Of a DNA stretch of 64,000 nt, positions 53,834-61,791 are shown one piece after another. The stretch's first letter is position 1; each line of letters starts with the position of its first letter. The position numbers and the translations under genes are program-made. The stretch is from assembly GCF_004005945.1 (NCBI RefSeq), contig NZ_SACS01000001.1, forward strand, positions 372,001 to 436,000, written 5' to 3'. The notes under the pieces were generated by a model, which made no database searches, was not told where the DNA came from, and was given only the letters and a program-made list of their open reading frames with translations. The stretch is from Rheinheimera riviphila (lineage in GTDB: Bacteria; Pseudomonadota; Gammaproteobacteria; Enterobacterales; Alteromonadaceae).

Positions 53834-55157
53834 CTGAGGGATCCCCACAAATTTTGCAGGCATATCATACCCTTATTTTCCTTACATTTTTCCAGTCCCA
53901 ATATGCCGCCCAAGCCAGAATTTGCCTGATGGCTGCAAAGATTTCCTCAGTTGTAATTTTCACTCTGGCCAGCCTGCACAATCGTTTACCAAGGTAGTTA
54001 AACGATAGCACTCGTCTGTTTTTCACCGTATTGGCCTGAAATTGCAAGTGTTTTCCTGCCAGTTCTGCCGCAAGTCCCAGCATATAATGAAGCCAGTTTG
54101 CCAACGCAGCCAGCAGTAACAACACTTCTAATCGCGCTTTATTTTTAGTGCGGTGTGCGTTACTGCCAAGCCCGTATGTCTGGCTTTTCTGATCGCGGAA
54201 GGCTTCTTCAATTTGCATCCGAAAACCATACAGTCGGGTAATTTTTTTAGCAAAATCAAAACAGTGTTTCAATGAAGTCACTAACAACCATGGCTCTTTA
54301 AATAGCAGATTTTTGTCCCGCTTGTGCAATTTCCAACCAGAGCCGAGCAACACCGCTTTTGTCTGATATTCATGCGCCTTACTCAGCTTCACTTCGCCAA
54401 GGTATTGCGCTGTTTTCCGTGCTTTTTTATATACTTTACTGATGCTTACAAATTCATCTTGCCCTGGCAGCTGCACCAAAACCAGGCCACGAACCCGGGC
54501 AATATAATCCCAGCCCATGGCCCGAACCTGTTTTAACCAAGGCACTTTGTACCCTGCATCTGTCACGACAACGGGGCGACATTTTTCGGGTAGCATTTCT
54601 TTAAGGCGGGTTAAAAAAGCCAGGTGATAGTGCGGGCAGTTGTAATTGGATTCGGTCGTAACCATTTGCAGCAAAGTCAAAGCTCGTCCTTCGAGCGCCA
54701 TGCTGGCCCGGAGGATAAAGTGGCGTTTCTCACTATCCGCATTACTCCAGTCAACTAGGATAAGTGGCTGTTTTCCCTGAACTAACGAACGAGTCAGGGC
54801 GGTATAAAAATAAGGAACATCCTGTTGCATTGCTGTATTACTGAGCAGGCGGTCCGCTCTTTTAATACAGTGTTTTTCAGTCGCAGGGCTATCAATACCA
54901 CGACCAATTGCAGTGACCGTACACAGCCCGTTTTGCAGCAAGCTTGAAAGTGCGGCACAAACTGATGCCATGCGGCGTTTATGAAAGGATTCAGGGGTGA
55001 CAAAAGACAAAAAATCGGCGAGCATAGTTTGAACGTTCATGGCAAAGCACCGCGGTCAGGTTTAGTTTTGGCGAACGATCAGATCAGGAACTGCCATGAA
55101 TGTTCCTTTCTCGCCTAACTATTTGTTTTACCCACACCATTTGTGGGGATTCCTCAG
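53834..55157 (-). mobile_element. IS10-like element of the IS4 family
   Basis: A 1,324-bp element bounded by inverted repeats CTGAGGGATCCCCACAAAT (left) and CTGAGGAATCCCCACAAAT (right, reverse complement), one mismatch. The 9-bp target duplication GGAAAACGC flanks it at 53825-53833 and 55158-55166. Size, repeat sequence and 9-bp duplication all agree with the IS10 group. One transposase gene on the minus strand fills it. It sits inside the IS1111 transposase gene. Confidence 0.95.
53865..55040 (-). CDS. IS4-family transposase, IS10 group
   Basis: A 391-residue DDE transposase, full length. The catalytic residues lie in LILVDWSNADSEKRHF (first Asp), PVVVTDAGYKVPWL (second Asp) and YGFRMQIEEAFRDQKS (Glu, with the Y-R-E-K-like motif of IS4 enzymes). 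The sequence parallels Tn10/IS10 transposase closely, including KEPWLLVTSL and the C-terminal NTVKNRRVLS. ATG 55040. Two GATC sites lie 73-81 bp inside the outer end, near where IS10 has the Dam-regulated promoter pIN. Intact, so likely functional. Confidence 0.95.
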   Translation of the reverse strand: MNVQTMLADFLSFVTPESFHKRRMASVCAALSSLLQNGLCTVTAIGRGIDSPATEKHCIKRADRLLSNTAMQQDVPYFYTALTRSLVQGKQPLILVDWSNADSEKRHFILRASMALEGRALTLLQMVTTESNYNCPHYHLAFLTRLKEMLPEKCRPVVVTDAGYKVPWLKQVRAMGWDYIARVRGLVLVQLPGQDEFVSISKVYKKARKTAQYLGEVKLSKAHEYQTKAVLLGSGWKLHKRDKNLLFKEPWLLVTSLKHCFDFAKKITRLYGFRMQIEEAFRDQKSQTYGLGSNAHRTKNKARLEVLLLLAALANWLHYMLGLAAELAGKHLQFQANTVKNRRVLSFNYLGKRLCRLARVKITTEEIFAAIRQILAWAAYWDWKNVRKIRV

Positions 55158-55262
55158 GGAAAACGCTGTACAGCTGTTGCATTGGCCAATAAAACAGTCA
55201 GAACAGCCTACGCGATGATAACGAATGGCACAGAATATAAAGCAGAACTTTTGGCTGCTTAA

Positions 55263-55475
55263 AAAGGTTTGTCAAACAACAAAATGCTCGATAAAAGATG
55301 AAAATCAACTTGTTAAGTCAGTGGCTCGCTAAGAGCTTTGAGCTCGCCGTAAAGATTTGACAACAAGTTCGCGTAAATATCATAGAGCCTGGGATAGCTA
55401 CCCAATCAGAGCTCGTACATAAGCACGCATTTATTCTTTCATCGATAATAATGTTGTTGACAAGGGGGAGTCCAC
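55263..55475 (+). ncRNA. Putative bridge/seek RNA of the IS1111 element
   Basis: The noncoding right end folds into a hairpin: AACTTGTT-AA-GTCA (55307-55320) pairs with TGAC-AACAAGTT (55358-55369). It encloses a symmetric internal loop of 12 nt on each side (55321-55332 and 55346-55357) and a terminal hairpin GAGCT-TTG-AGCTC. The 3' loop strand contains CCGTAAAGAT, identical to the left flank at 52811-52820. The 5' loop strand contains GGCTCGCT, the reverse complement of the right flank at 55479-55486. A second region has CCAAT (55402-55406; complement of the left end ATTGG) and ACATAAGC (55417-55424, identical to the right end at 55474-55481). This is what a target loop plus donor loop should show. 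Confidence 0.75.
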
Positions 55476-55500
55476 ATAAGCGAGCCGCTTTAAAATCTGC

Positions 55501-55579
55501 GGTTTGAGGTTTTAAGACGGCGCACTGTTTGAGCGGTTCGACGTTAGCGAACCGCGAGTTTGCGCAGTCGCCTCAAACC
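55501..55579. repeat. Long nested palindrome next to the IS1111 right end
   Basis: Outer arms GGTTTGAGG (55501-55509) and CCTCAAACC (55571-55579), middle partial pairing (CGGCGCA/TGCGC) and an inner hairpin GCGGTTCG/CGAACCGC (55533-55540, 55548-55555). About 79 bp; noncoding. Confidence 0.6.
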
Positions 55580-55612
55580 ACTGATTTTATTGCGGGCTTT
55601 CGAGCGATCCGG

Positions 55613-55676
55613 GGTCGCCTTTTGTTGGTTACTTATTTTGGCGAAGCAAAATAAGTAACTCGCCGGAGGCGAAACC
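55613..55676. repeat. Second palindrome upstream of recQ
   Basis: GTTACTTATTTTG (55628-55640) and CAAAATAAGTAAC (55647-55659) are perfect 13-bp arms around GCGAAG; outer partial arms GGTCGCC and GGCGAAACC extend it. It resembles a common proteobacterial intergenic palindrome. The remaining 240 bp to recQ hold no supported gene, only two similar CATGCCGT-GCATGA words (near 55683 and 55792). Confidence 0.6.
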
Positions 55677-55920
55677 TGGGCCATGCCGTTGGCATGAACA
55701 CAATCAAAATGACCAACAATCCAATTCAGTTAATACCAAATGGGCGATTGCGCTTCGCTTATGCGCCCCTACGCTGTCCGCGAAACTACCACCATGCCGT
55801 CAGCATGAAACAAACCAAATCACCATTTACCCGATGGCGCCCAACTAACCGCGCCATGGTTAGAGACAGCCACAGCGCTTTTGATTACAATGCCGCTTTT
55901 GCCCACATAGCGAAATCACT

Positions 55921-57726
55921 TTGACTGATCTGCTGCACAGCACCTTAAAACAATACTTCGGCTACAGCGAATTCCGCTCGGGTCAGACTGAAGTTATTGC
56001 GGCGGCAATGCAGGGACAAGATAGTTTTGTGCTGATGCCAACCGGTGGTGGCAAGTCGATGTGTTATCAGCTGCCGGCGCTGTTATTGCCTTATGTTACG
56101 GTCGTGGTTTCGCCCTTGATGTCGCTGATGAAGGACCAAGTTGATAGCCTGCAAGCGATGGGTATTGCCGCCGATTTTATCAATAGCAGCCTGAGCCGCG
56201 ACCAAGTGGTGGACGTGTTCCGCCGCTTACGCCAGCAACAAATCAAACTGTTATATGTGGCGCCGGAGCGCTTGTTGCAACCGCAATTTCTGGAACGGTT
56301 GTCGGAAGTCGGTGTCAGTTTATTCGCTATTGATGAAGCGCATTGTGTGTCGCAATGGGGCCACGATTTTCGGCCGGACTATATTGCACTCGCCCAATTA
56401 AAACAGCATTTCCCGCAGGTGCCGTTGATGGCGCTGACCGCCACCGCCGATCCGGCAACCCAGCAAGATATCCGCCAGCAGCTGCGTTTAGTCCAGCCTT
56501 ATACCAGCATCAGCAGTTTTGACCGCCCCAACATTCGTTACACAGTGCAGGAAAAATTCCGCCCCTTCGAGCAGCTTGTAGCGTTACTTAAACAGCAAGA
56601 AAATCAAAGCGGTATTGTCTATTGCTCGTCGCGTAAAAAAGTCGATGAGCTGTACCAGCAGCTGAAAAACAAAGGTTTTGCCGTGGGTGCTTACCACGCT
56701 GGTTTAACCAATGAAGACCGCGCCAGGGTGCAAGACGAATTTAAACGCGACCATCTGCAGTTAATAGTGGCGACCGTGGCTTTTGGTATGGGCGTCAATA
56801 AACCGAATATCCGGTTTGTGGTGCATTTTGATTTACCGCGCACCATTGAAGCTTATTATCAGGAAACCGGTCGCGCCGGACGGGATGGCGTGGCTGCGGA
56901 AGCAGTGATGCTGGTCGACCCGGCCGATATTGCCAGGATGCGCAGCTGGATCCAGGCCGAAGAAAATCAGGCGCGCGCCGAAGTCACCATGCAGCGGTTT
57001 AATGCGATGGCAGCCTTTGCCGAATCCCAAACCTGCCGCCGGCTGGTACTGCTGAATTATTTTGGCGAGGCTAGTCAAAAACCCTGCGGCAACTGCGATA
57101 TTTGCCTCGACCCGCCCAAAGGTTTTGATGGCACAGTACTGGCACAAAAAGCACTGTCTTGTGTCTATCGGGTAGGCCAGAGTTTTGGTATGCACCATGT
57201 GATTGATGTGCTGCGCGGTAGCCAAAACCAACGCATTCTGGAATTGGGTCAGGATAAATTATCGACTTATGGTATTGGTAAGGAAATCGGCCACGATTAT
57301 TGGTTGTCGATTTTACGCCAACTGATCCACTACGGCATGTTGCAACAAGATATCACCCAACATTCGGTGCTGAAGTTGCTGCCCGCCGCCAGACCTGTGC
57401 TACGCGGTGAACTGGCATTACAACTGGCGGTACCGCGGTTGGTGCCGGCGAAAACTGCCAAGCAAGCAAAAGAGCCGAAAGCGGCGCAAAAACAAGATTA
57501 CGATCGGGTGCTGTTCAGTAAATTACGCGCCTTGCGCAAACAAATTGCTGAACGTGATGATGTAGCGCCTTTTGTGGTATTCAGCGATGCGACTTTAATT
57601 GCCATGTCGCAGCAAATGCCGCAAAACCAAAGCGAATTTTTGGCGGTCAGCGGCGTGGGTCAGACCAAACTCAGTCGTTATGGTGATGATTTCCTGCAAT
57701 TGATTGCTGATTATCTCGATAGTTAG
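55921..57726 (+). CDS. recQ: ATP-dependent DNA helicase RecQ
   Basis: A 601-residue 3'-5' helicase of recombination repair. Motifs: FRSGQTEVI (motif 0), LMPTGGGKSMCYQLPALL (Walker A), AIDEAHCVSQWGHDFRPDY (DEAH plus aromatic-rich loop), QETGRAGRDG (motif VI). The zinc-binding Cys set (CRRLVLLNYFGE, then CGNCDIC) and winged helix follow, and an HRDC domain ends the protein (DRVLFSKLRALRKQIAERDD). The start is TTG 55921, MTDLLHSTLKQYFGYSEFR, which aligns with family starts. Length fits. A small gene starts 3 bp after the stop. Confidence 0.97.
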   Translation: MTDLLHSTLKQYFGYSEFRSGQTEVIAAAMQGQDSFVLMPTGGGKSMCYQLPALLLPYVTVVVSPLMSLMKDQVDSLQAMGIAADFINSSLSRDQVVDVFRRLRQQQIKLLYVAPERLLQPQFLERLSEVGVSLFAIDEAHCVSQWGHDFRPDYIALAQLKQHFPQVPLMALTATADPATQQDIRQQLRLVQPYTSISSFDRPNIRYTVQEKFRPFEQLVALLKQQENQSGIVYCSSRKKVDELYQQLKNKGFAVGAYHAGLTNEDRARVQDEFKRDHLQLIVATVAFGMGVNKPNIRFVVHFDLPRTIEAYYQETGRAGRDGVAAEAVMLVDPADIARMRSWIQAEENQARAEVTMQRFNAMAAFAESQTCRRLVLLNYFGEASQKPCGNCDICLDPPKGFDGTVLAQKALSCVYRVGQSFGMHHVIDVLRGSQNQRILELGQDKLSTYGIGKEIGHDYWLSILRQLIHYGMLQQDITQHSVLKLLPAARPVLRGELALQLAVPRLVPAKTAKQAKEPKAAQKQDYDRVLFSKLRALRKQIAERDDVAPFVVFSDATLIAMSQQMPQNQSEFLAVSGVGQTKLSRYGDDFLQLIADYLDS

Positions 57727-57729
57727 CCG

Positions 57730-58119
57730 ATGCTGCACACCATGCCGATCAGCCATTTTCATGTCACCCCTGAATTCACCCGTGAATTCACAATAGAACT
57801 CGCCACTGAACCCGGAGAAACAATCCCAGTACGGCTGCTACTGACACCAACAGTCGCCGCAGCTTTCGCGGAACCATTTGCGCCACTCAAAGCCTGGCTA
57901 CACAGCGTCAAAGAATTCAGTCAAATCCAGCCGGAACAAGGCGCGGACTGGATCCAGATCCGCTTTTATTTCCAAATGCAGCCATTTTGTCTGCATTATG
58001 AGCACTATAGTGATTGTTACTGGATTGATGCTGACAGTCAGGCCAGCCTTGTGTTACTGTCACAATTGGCTGAGTTTATTGCAAGCATTGAGCATAATCA
58101 TAGACTTAGCCAGCCTTAA
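57730..58119 (+). CDS. Small protein encoded behind recQ (DUF3630-like)
   Basis: A 129-residue soluble protein, MLHTMPISHFHVTPEFTREF with RFYFQMQPFCLHYEHYSDCY and a helical C-terminus. The size and aromatic pattern suggest the small gammaproteobacterial family DUF3630, but I am not certain of that assignment. The start is 3 bp after the recQ stop, so it is in the recQ transcript. The true start could be ATG 57742 (MPISHF). No enzymatic motif is visible. Confidence 0.6.
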   Translation: MLHTMPISHFHVTPEFTREFTIELATEPGETIPVRLLLTPTVAAAFAEPFAPLKAWLHSVKEFSQIQPEQGADWIQIRFYFQMQPFCLHYEHYSDCYWIDADSQASLVLLSQLAEFIASIEHNHRLSQP

Positions 58120-58173
58120 TCTTCTTTATTACGCACAAAGTGCAAGCAGCTATCAGAACATGGGAGGTTTGGG

Positions 58174-61116
58174 TTGTTCACAATATGGTGGCCTACATAC
58201 CTGTTTTCGGGTCTTTTTTCGGGCCTATTTTCAGGCCAGTTTTCAAGTAAGAATCGCAGCCTGCTTTTGGGTCTTTTTTGCGCCCTGCTGTGGTGCCCGC
58301 TTGCGGCGAAGGCTTTCCCGACTGAAACCATCCGCTTTGATGAAAATTTAAAGCAGCAACAACTTTATCCCAAATTACATTATCAAATCACCGATGCCGA
58401 ATTAGCGGTTGAAGACATCGTATTTGAACCCGAACGGGCGCACGCCTTTTTAACGGTGATGGCGCCGAATCAGGTGTTTCATGTCAACCCGGGGGCGGTC
58501 TGGTTTATCGCGCGGCTGCATTATCAGGGTCAACGCGCGACCAAACTGGTCCTCGATTACAATTTCCCATCCGCCGATCTGGTTGAATTTTATACCTTTG
58601 ACCGGCAAAGCCATGAACTGCATAAGATTAATCGCGCTGGTACCAACCTGCCGTTCAGCGAGCGCCAGCTCAGTAGCCGCAGTTATGCCGTTGAGCTGAC
58701 GTTTAAAGCCGGTCAGGAATTGGATGTGTTAGTGAAAGTGCAGGATGGCGCTGTGGTGCAATCGCATTTCACCTTAATTCAGCCAGATAAGTTTTATCAG
58801 CAGCAACTGACCAGCAACTTATTTGATGGCATTTTGCTTGGGCTGTTGCTGTTGATGGCCGCTTACAACATCTTGTTATATCTGAATATTCGTGAGCAGC
58901 TTTACTTGTATTTTGCTGGTTTTTTCCTGTTTTTCACGCTGGTGATTTCCATTCTGAACGGCGCCGGTTTTGCGTTGTTGTGGCCGGAATATCCGGAAGT
59001 GAATCCGGCCATTTTTTATGTGGCGGTCGGCGCTTGTCTGGCCTGTTTAAGTTTATCCACCAGCACCATGCTCAATCAAAATCCATCCTGGTGGCTGTGG
59101 CTGAATTTACTCTGGTCCGGTTTGTTGTTATTCAGCCCCCTGTATATCGATTTTAACCAGCGCCTGAACTTGCTGTTGCTGGTACTTGGCATGGTGATGG
59201 GCAGCAATTTAGTACAGGTCATGCGGCATACATTTAGTGGCAAACCGCGGGCCAGGACGTTCAGCTTAAGCTGGCTGCTGTTTTTTGCGGCAAGTTTAGT
59301 GCTGCTGTTGTCGCAGCTCGGGTATTTGTCGGACTCGCGCTTGTGGCAATATTTATTAGTCGCATCCGTCGTTTGCAATATGGCGTTGATGAGTTACGGC
59401 CTGGCGCAGCGCATGCAGCTGGCGACTGAACTCACCACCCAAGCGCATCAACAAGCGATTAATTCGTTAAAACAGTATTACGACATTTACCACAACGCGG
59501 TGGAAGGCATGTTCACCACCACCATGCATGGCCAGCTGATTGCCGCCAACCGCGCGCTGTTGAATATTCTGGGTTACCAGGAACTGAGCCAGATGGAAAT
59601 TGACGTCAAACGGTTTGGCATGGCGAAATATTATGCCAACCCGGATGATCGCACCCATATGGTTCGGCAGTTGCAACATAGCAACAATAAAAGCTTTGAA
59701 TTGCGTGGCTTACGCTCAGATGGCTCGCCGTTCTGGGCGCTGATGTCGGCACGCCTGGCGCATGATGCCAATGGCGAAGCCTTTATTCATGGCTCGGTGA
59801 TTGACATTACCGAGCAAAAAGTCAGCCACGAACAGTTGGCCTATCTGGCGTCGCACGATCCTCTGACCGGCCTGTATAACCGCCATCATTTCGCCACGCT
59901 GGCGCAACAAGCCTGGCAAAGACTACAGGTTGAAAAACACACCAGCGCCATTTTATACATCGACATTGACCAGTTTAAGTTGGTCAACAGCACCTGTAAT
60001 CACAGTGCCGGTGATGCGTTATTGCTGCAAATCAGCGATCAGCTGAAACGGGCACTAGGCCAAAGTGGCATTCTGGCGCGCCTGGGCGGTGATGAATTTG
60101 CCGTGCTGCTGCCGGGTAAAACCGCACAAGAAGCTTTTGCGGTGGCTTATAACCTGCTGGAAGTGGTCAAAGAATTCCGCTTTTTCTGGCAGGACAGCCT
60201 GTTTAGTATCAGCGTCAGCATCGGCATGACCGAAATCACTTTTGATGATTTGTCGGCCGAACAAACCATCAAAAAAGCCGACTCCGCCTGTTTTGTCGCC
60301 AAAGAAAAAGGCCGCAACCGTATTCATTTGTTCCACCCGGACGATGCCGAATTACAAAAGCAACAAGCCGAAATTCAGTGGGTACAAATTCTGCAACGGG
60401 CGCTGGAACACGATAGCTTTGTGCTCTATATGCAGCCAATTCAGGCCATTCAGCATCGGGATACCGTCGCCAATTACGAGCTGTTATTAAGGCTGCGTAG
60501 CGACGACAACACCATTATCGCGCCGGGTAACTTTTTAAGCTCGGCCGAGCGTTATGGCCTGATGCCGCAAATTGACCGCTGGGTCATTCGCAACTATTTC
60601 CGCTGGCTGGCACAACATCCGCAGCATCTGGACGTACTGGGCCATTGCAGCATCAATTTATCCGGCGCTTCGTTAATCGACCCGCTGTTTAAAGCTTATG
60701 TGTTAGCGCTGTTTGAAGAATACAAAATTCCGGCACGCTTTATCTGTTTTGAAATTACCGAAAGTATGGCGATTTTAAATTTACAAAATACCTTAGATTT
60801 TATCCATCATTTCAGAAGCTTAGGCTGTCAGTTTGCACTGGATGATTTTGGCAGTGGCTTTTCATCTTATGGCTATCTGAAAAACTTCCCGGTCGATTAC
60901 ATCAAAATTGACGGCAATTTTGTCCGCGATTTACTGACCGACAAATTCGACCGCGCTATCGTCAACTCCATCCATGATGTGGCCGCGGCGATGGGGATTA
61001 AAACGGTGGCGGAATATGTTGAGAGCACCGAAATTCTGCTGGAACTGCGCAAAATGGGCGTTGATTATGCGCAGGGTTATGGCATCGCCAAGCCAAAACC
61101 GCTGAGCGATTTGTAA
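58174..61116 (+). CDS. 7TM sensor with PAS, GGDEF and EAL domains
   Basis: A 980-residue membrane-bound cyclic-di-GMP protein. The TTG at 58174 has GGGAGG 6 nt upstream. The N-terminal FSGLFSGLFSGQFSS repeat precedes a signal-like segment, a periplasmic 7TMR-DISM extracellular domain, then seven membrane helices (about 215-415), a PAS domain (AVEGMFTTTMHGQLIAANRA), GGDEF (ARLGGDEFAVLLPG, intact) and EAL (YELLLRL in place of EALLR, with EITES and ALDDFGSGFSSYGYL intact). The catalytic Glu of the EAL loop is kept, so both activities are possible. The signal is unknown. The YkgJ-type gene follows 70 bp later. Confidence 0.92.
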   Translation: MFTIWWPTYLFSGLFSGLFSGQFSSKNRSLLLGLFCALLWCPLAAKAFPTETIRFDENLKQQQLYPKLHYQITDAELAVEDIVFEPERAHAFLTVMAPNQVFHVNPGAVWFIARLHYQGQRATKLVLDYNFPSADLVEFYTFDRQSHELHKINRAGTNLPFSERQLSSRSYAVELTFKAGQELDVLVKVQDGAVVQSHFTLIQPDKFYQQQLTSNLFDGILLGLLLLMAAYNILLYLNIREQLYLYFAGFFLFFTLVISILNGAGFALLWPEYPEVNPAIFYVAVGACLACLSLSTSTMLNQNPSWWLWLNLLWSGLLLFSPLYIDFNQRLNLLLLVLGMVMGSNLVQVMRHTFSGKPRARTFSLSWLLFFAASLVLLLSQLGYLSDSRLWQYLLVASVVCNMALMSYGLAQRMQLATELTTQAHQQAINSLKQYYDIYHNAVEGMFTTTMHGQLIAANRALLNILGYQELSQMEIDVKRFGMAKYYANPDDRTHMVRQLQHSNNKSFELRGLRSDGSPFWALMSARLAHDANGEAFIHGSVIDITEQKVSHEQLAYLASHDPLTGLYNRHHFATLAQQAWQRLQVEKHTSAILYIDIDQFKLVNSTCNHSAGDALLLQISDQLKRALGQSGILARLGGDEFAVLLPGKTAQEAFAVAYNLLEVVKEFRFFWQDSLFSISVSIGMTEITFDDLSAEQTIKKADSACFVAKEKGRNRIHLFHPDDAELQKQQAEIQWVQILQRALEHDSFVLYMQPIQAIQHRDTVANYELLLRLRSDDNTIIAPGNFLSSAERYGLMPQIDRWVIRNYFRWLAQHPQHLDVLGHCSINLSGASLIDPLFKAYVLALFEEYKIPARFICFEITESMAILNLQNTLDFIHHFRSLGCQFALDDFGSGFSSYGYLKNFPVDYIKIDGNFVRDLLTDKFDRAIVNSIHDVAAAMGIKTVAEYVESTEILLELRKMGVDYAQGYGIAKPKPLSDL

Positions 61117-61187
61117 CCGAAAGTCGATGAAACTTGCCGTTGGCGCTGCGGGATCAGTACAATACGCGCCCCAACTGAGGTAGCACG

Positions 61188-61772
61188 ATGGCAAGGTTAG
61201 AACAATTATCACAGCAAGTGCTTGCCGTGATGGCCGAGATTGGTCAGGATTACTCGAAGTATCAACACCATCGCGGGTTATTCTGCCGCAGTGGTTGTGG
61301 TGAATGTTGCCAGCATCCGGGCATTGAAGCGACGGTGCTGGAAATGTTGCCGCTGGCGTTCCGGTTGATTGAAGAACAACGCGCCGATCAGGTGCTCAGT
61401 GATTTAGCCGAACGTGATGACGCCCGTTGTTACTTTTATCAAAGCCATTCCGAAGATCGTAAACAAGGTCAGTGCAGTGTGTATCAGCAGCGCCCCGGCA
61501 TTTGCCGCTTCTTTGGTGCTGCGGGGACCACTGGCCGCGCTGGTGAATATCAGCTATCAACCTGTCGTAATATCAAAACCGACCACCCTGCTGCTTACGC
61601 CGAGACCCTGATTGCACTGGAATCTGATCCGCCACCGCTCATTCGCCACGGCCAGGAACAAATCCGCCAGCTTGACCCGGAACTCGCCAGCAACCCAATG
61701 CCATTAAATCAGGCACTGGCGACGGCGCTGGAAAAGGCTTTGTTTGAGCAGTATTACCAATCAGCAGAGTGA
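61188..61772 (+). CDS. YkgJ-type cysteine cluster protein
   Basis: A 194-residue protein with CRSGCGECCQHPG near 33-45 and further Cys in ARCYFYQ, GQCSVYQQRPGICRFFG and LSTCRNIK, the CxxxCxxCC...C pattern of the YkgJ zinc/iron-chelating family. The role is not established; metal binding is presumed. ATG 61188 is preceded by GAGGTAGCACG, a good ribosome-binding site. It converges on the oxidoreductase gene. Confidence 0.85.
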   Translation: MARLEQLSQQVLAVMAEIGQDYSKYQHHRGLFCRSGCGECCQHPGIEATVLEMLPLAFRLIEEQRADQVLSDLAERDDARCYFYQSHSEDRKQGQCSVYQQRPGICRFFGAAGTTGRAGEYQLSTCRNIKTDHPAAYAETLIALESDPPPLIRHGQEQIRQLDPELASNPMPLNQALATALEKALFEQYYQSAE

Positions 61773-61791
61773 TCCAGGTAACCGCTCGCCT

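Larger units (their letters stand above)
52892..55262 (+). pseudogene. IS110-family transposase (IS1111 type), split
   Basis: Removing the nested element and one copy of its target duplication restores a 345-codon frame: 314 codons from ATG 52892 to 53833, then 31 codons and TAA from 55167 to 55262. It begins MHKIITGVDLAKEEIQVC with the first Asp of the DEDD (RuvC-like) domain and has QKTDKNDALAVAQAAQ. The C-terminal Tnp_20 domain follows (LQALEGVGPLNAINLYIALG, then ACIGLTPIQHTSGGK with the serine-bearing region). The restored tail reads GKRCTAVALANKTVRTAYA, normal for the family. GGAGTCC before the ATG is the ribosome-binding site. Confidence 0.9.
52819..55480 (+). mobile_element. IS1111-type element of the IS110 family, interrupted by an IS10-like element
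   Basis: Subterminal inverted repeats TGGACTCCCCC (52824-52834) and GGGGGAGTCCA (55464-55474) are a perfect 11-bp pair, the hallmark that separates the IS1111 group from other IS110 elements. The DEDD transposase gene starts just inside the left end and a 200-bp noncoding stretch follows it at the right end. The exact ends are inferred from the guide matches: a shared AAG at 52816-52818 and 55478-55480 would be the exchange point. Without the nested element the length is about 1.33 kb. No target duplication is expected or seen. It is inactive as it stands. Confidence 0.85.

Noticed and set aside
55694-55924. 76-codon open frame just before recQ
   Set aside because: No ribosome-binding site, repeat-derived sequence (CATGCCGT-GCATGA words) and no family pattern; it is noncoding spacer.
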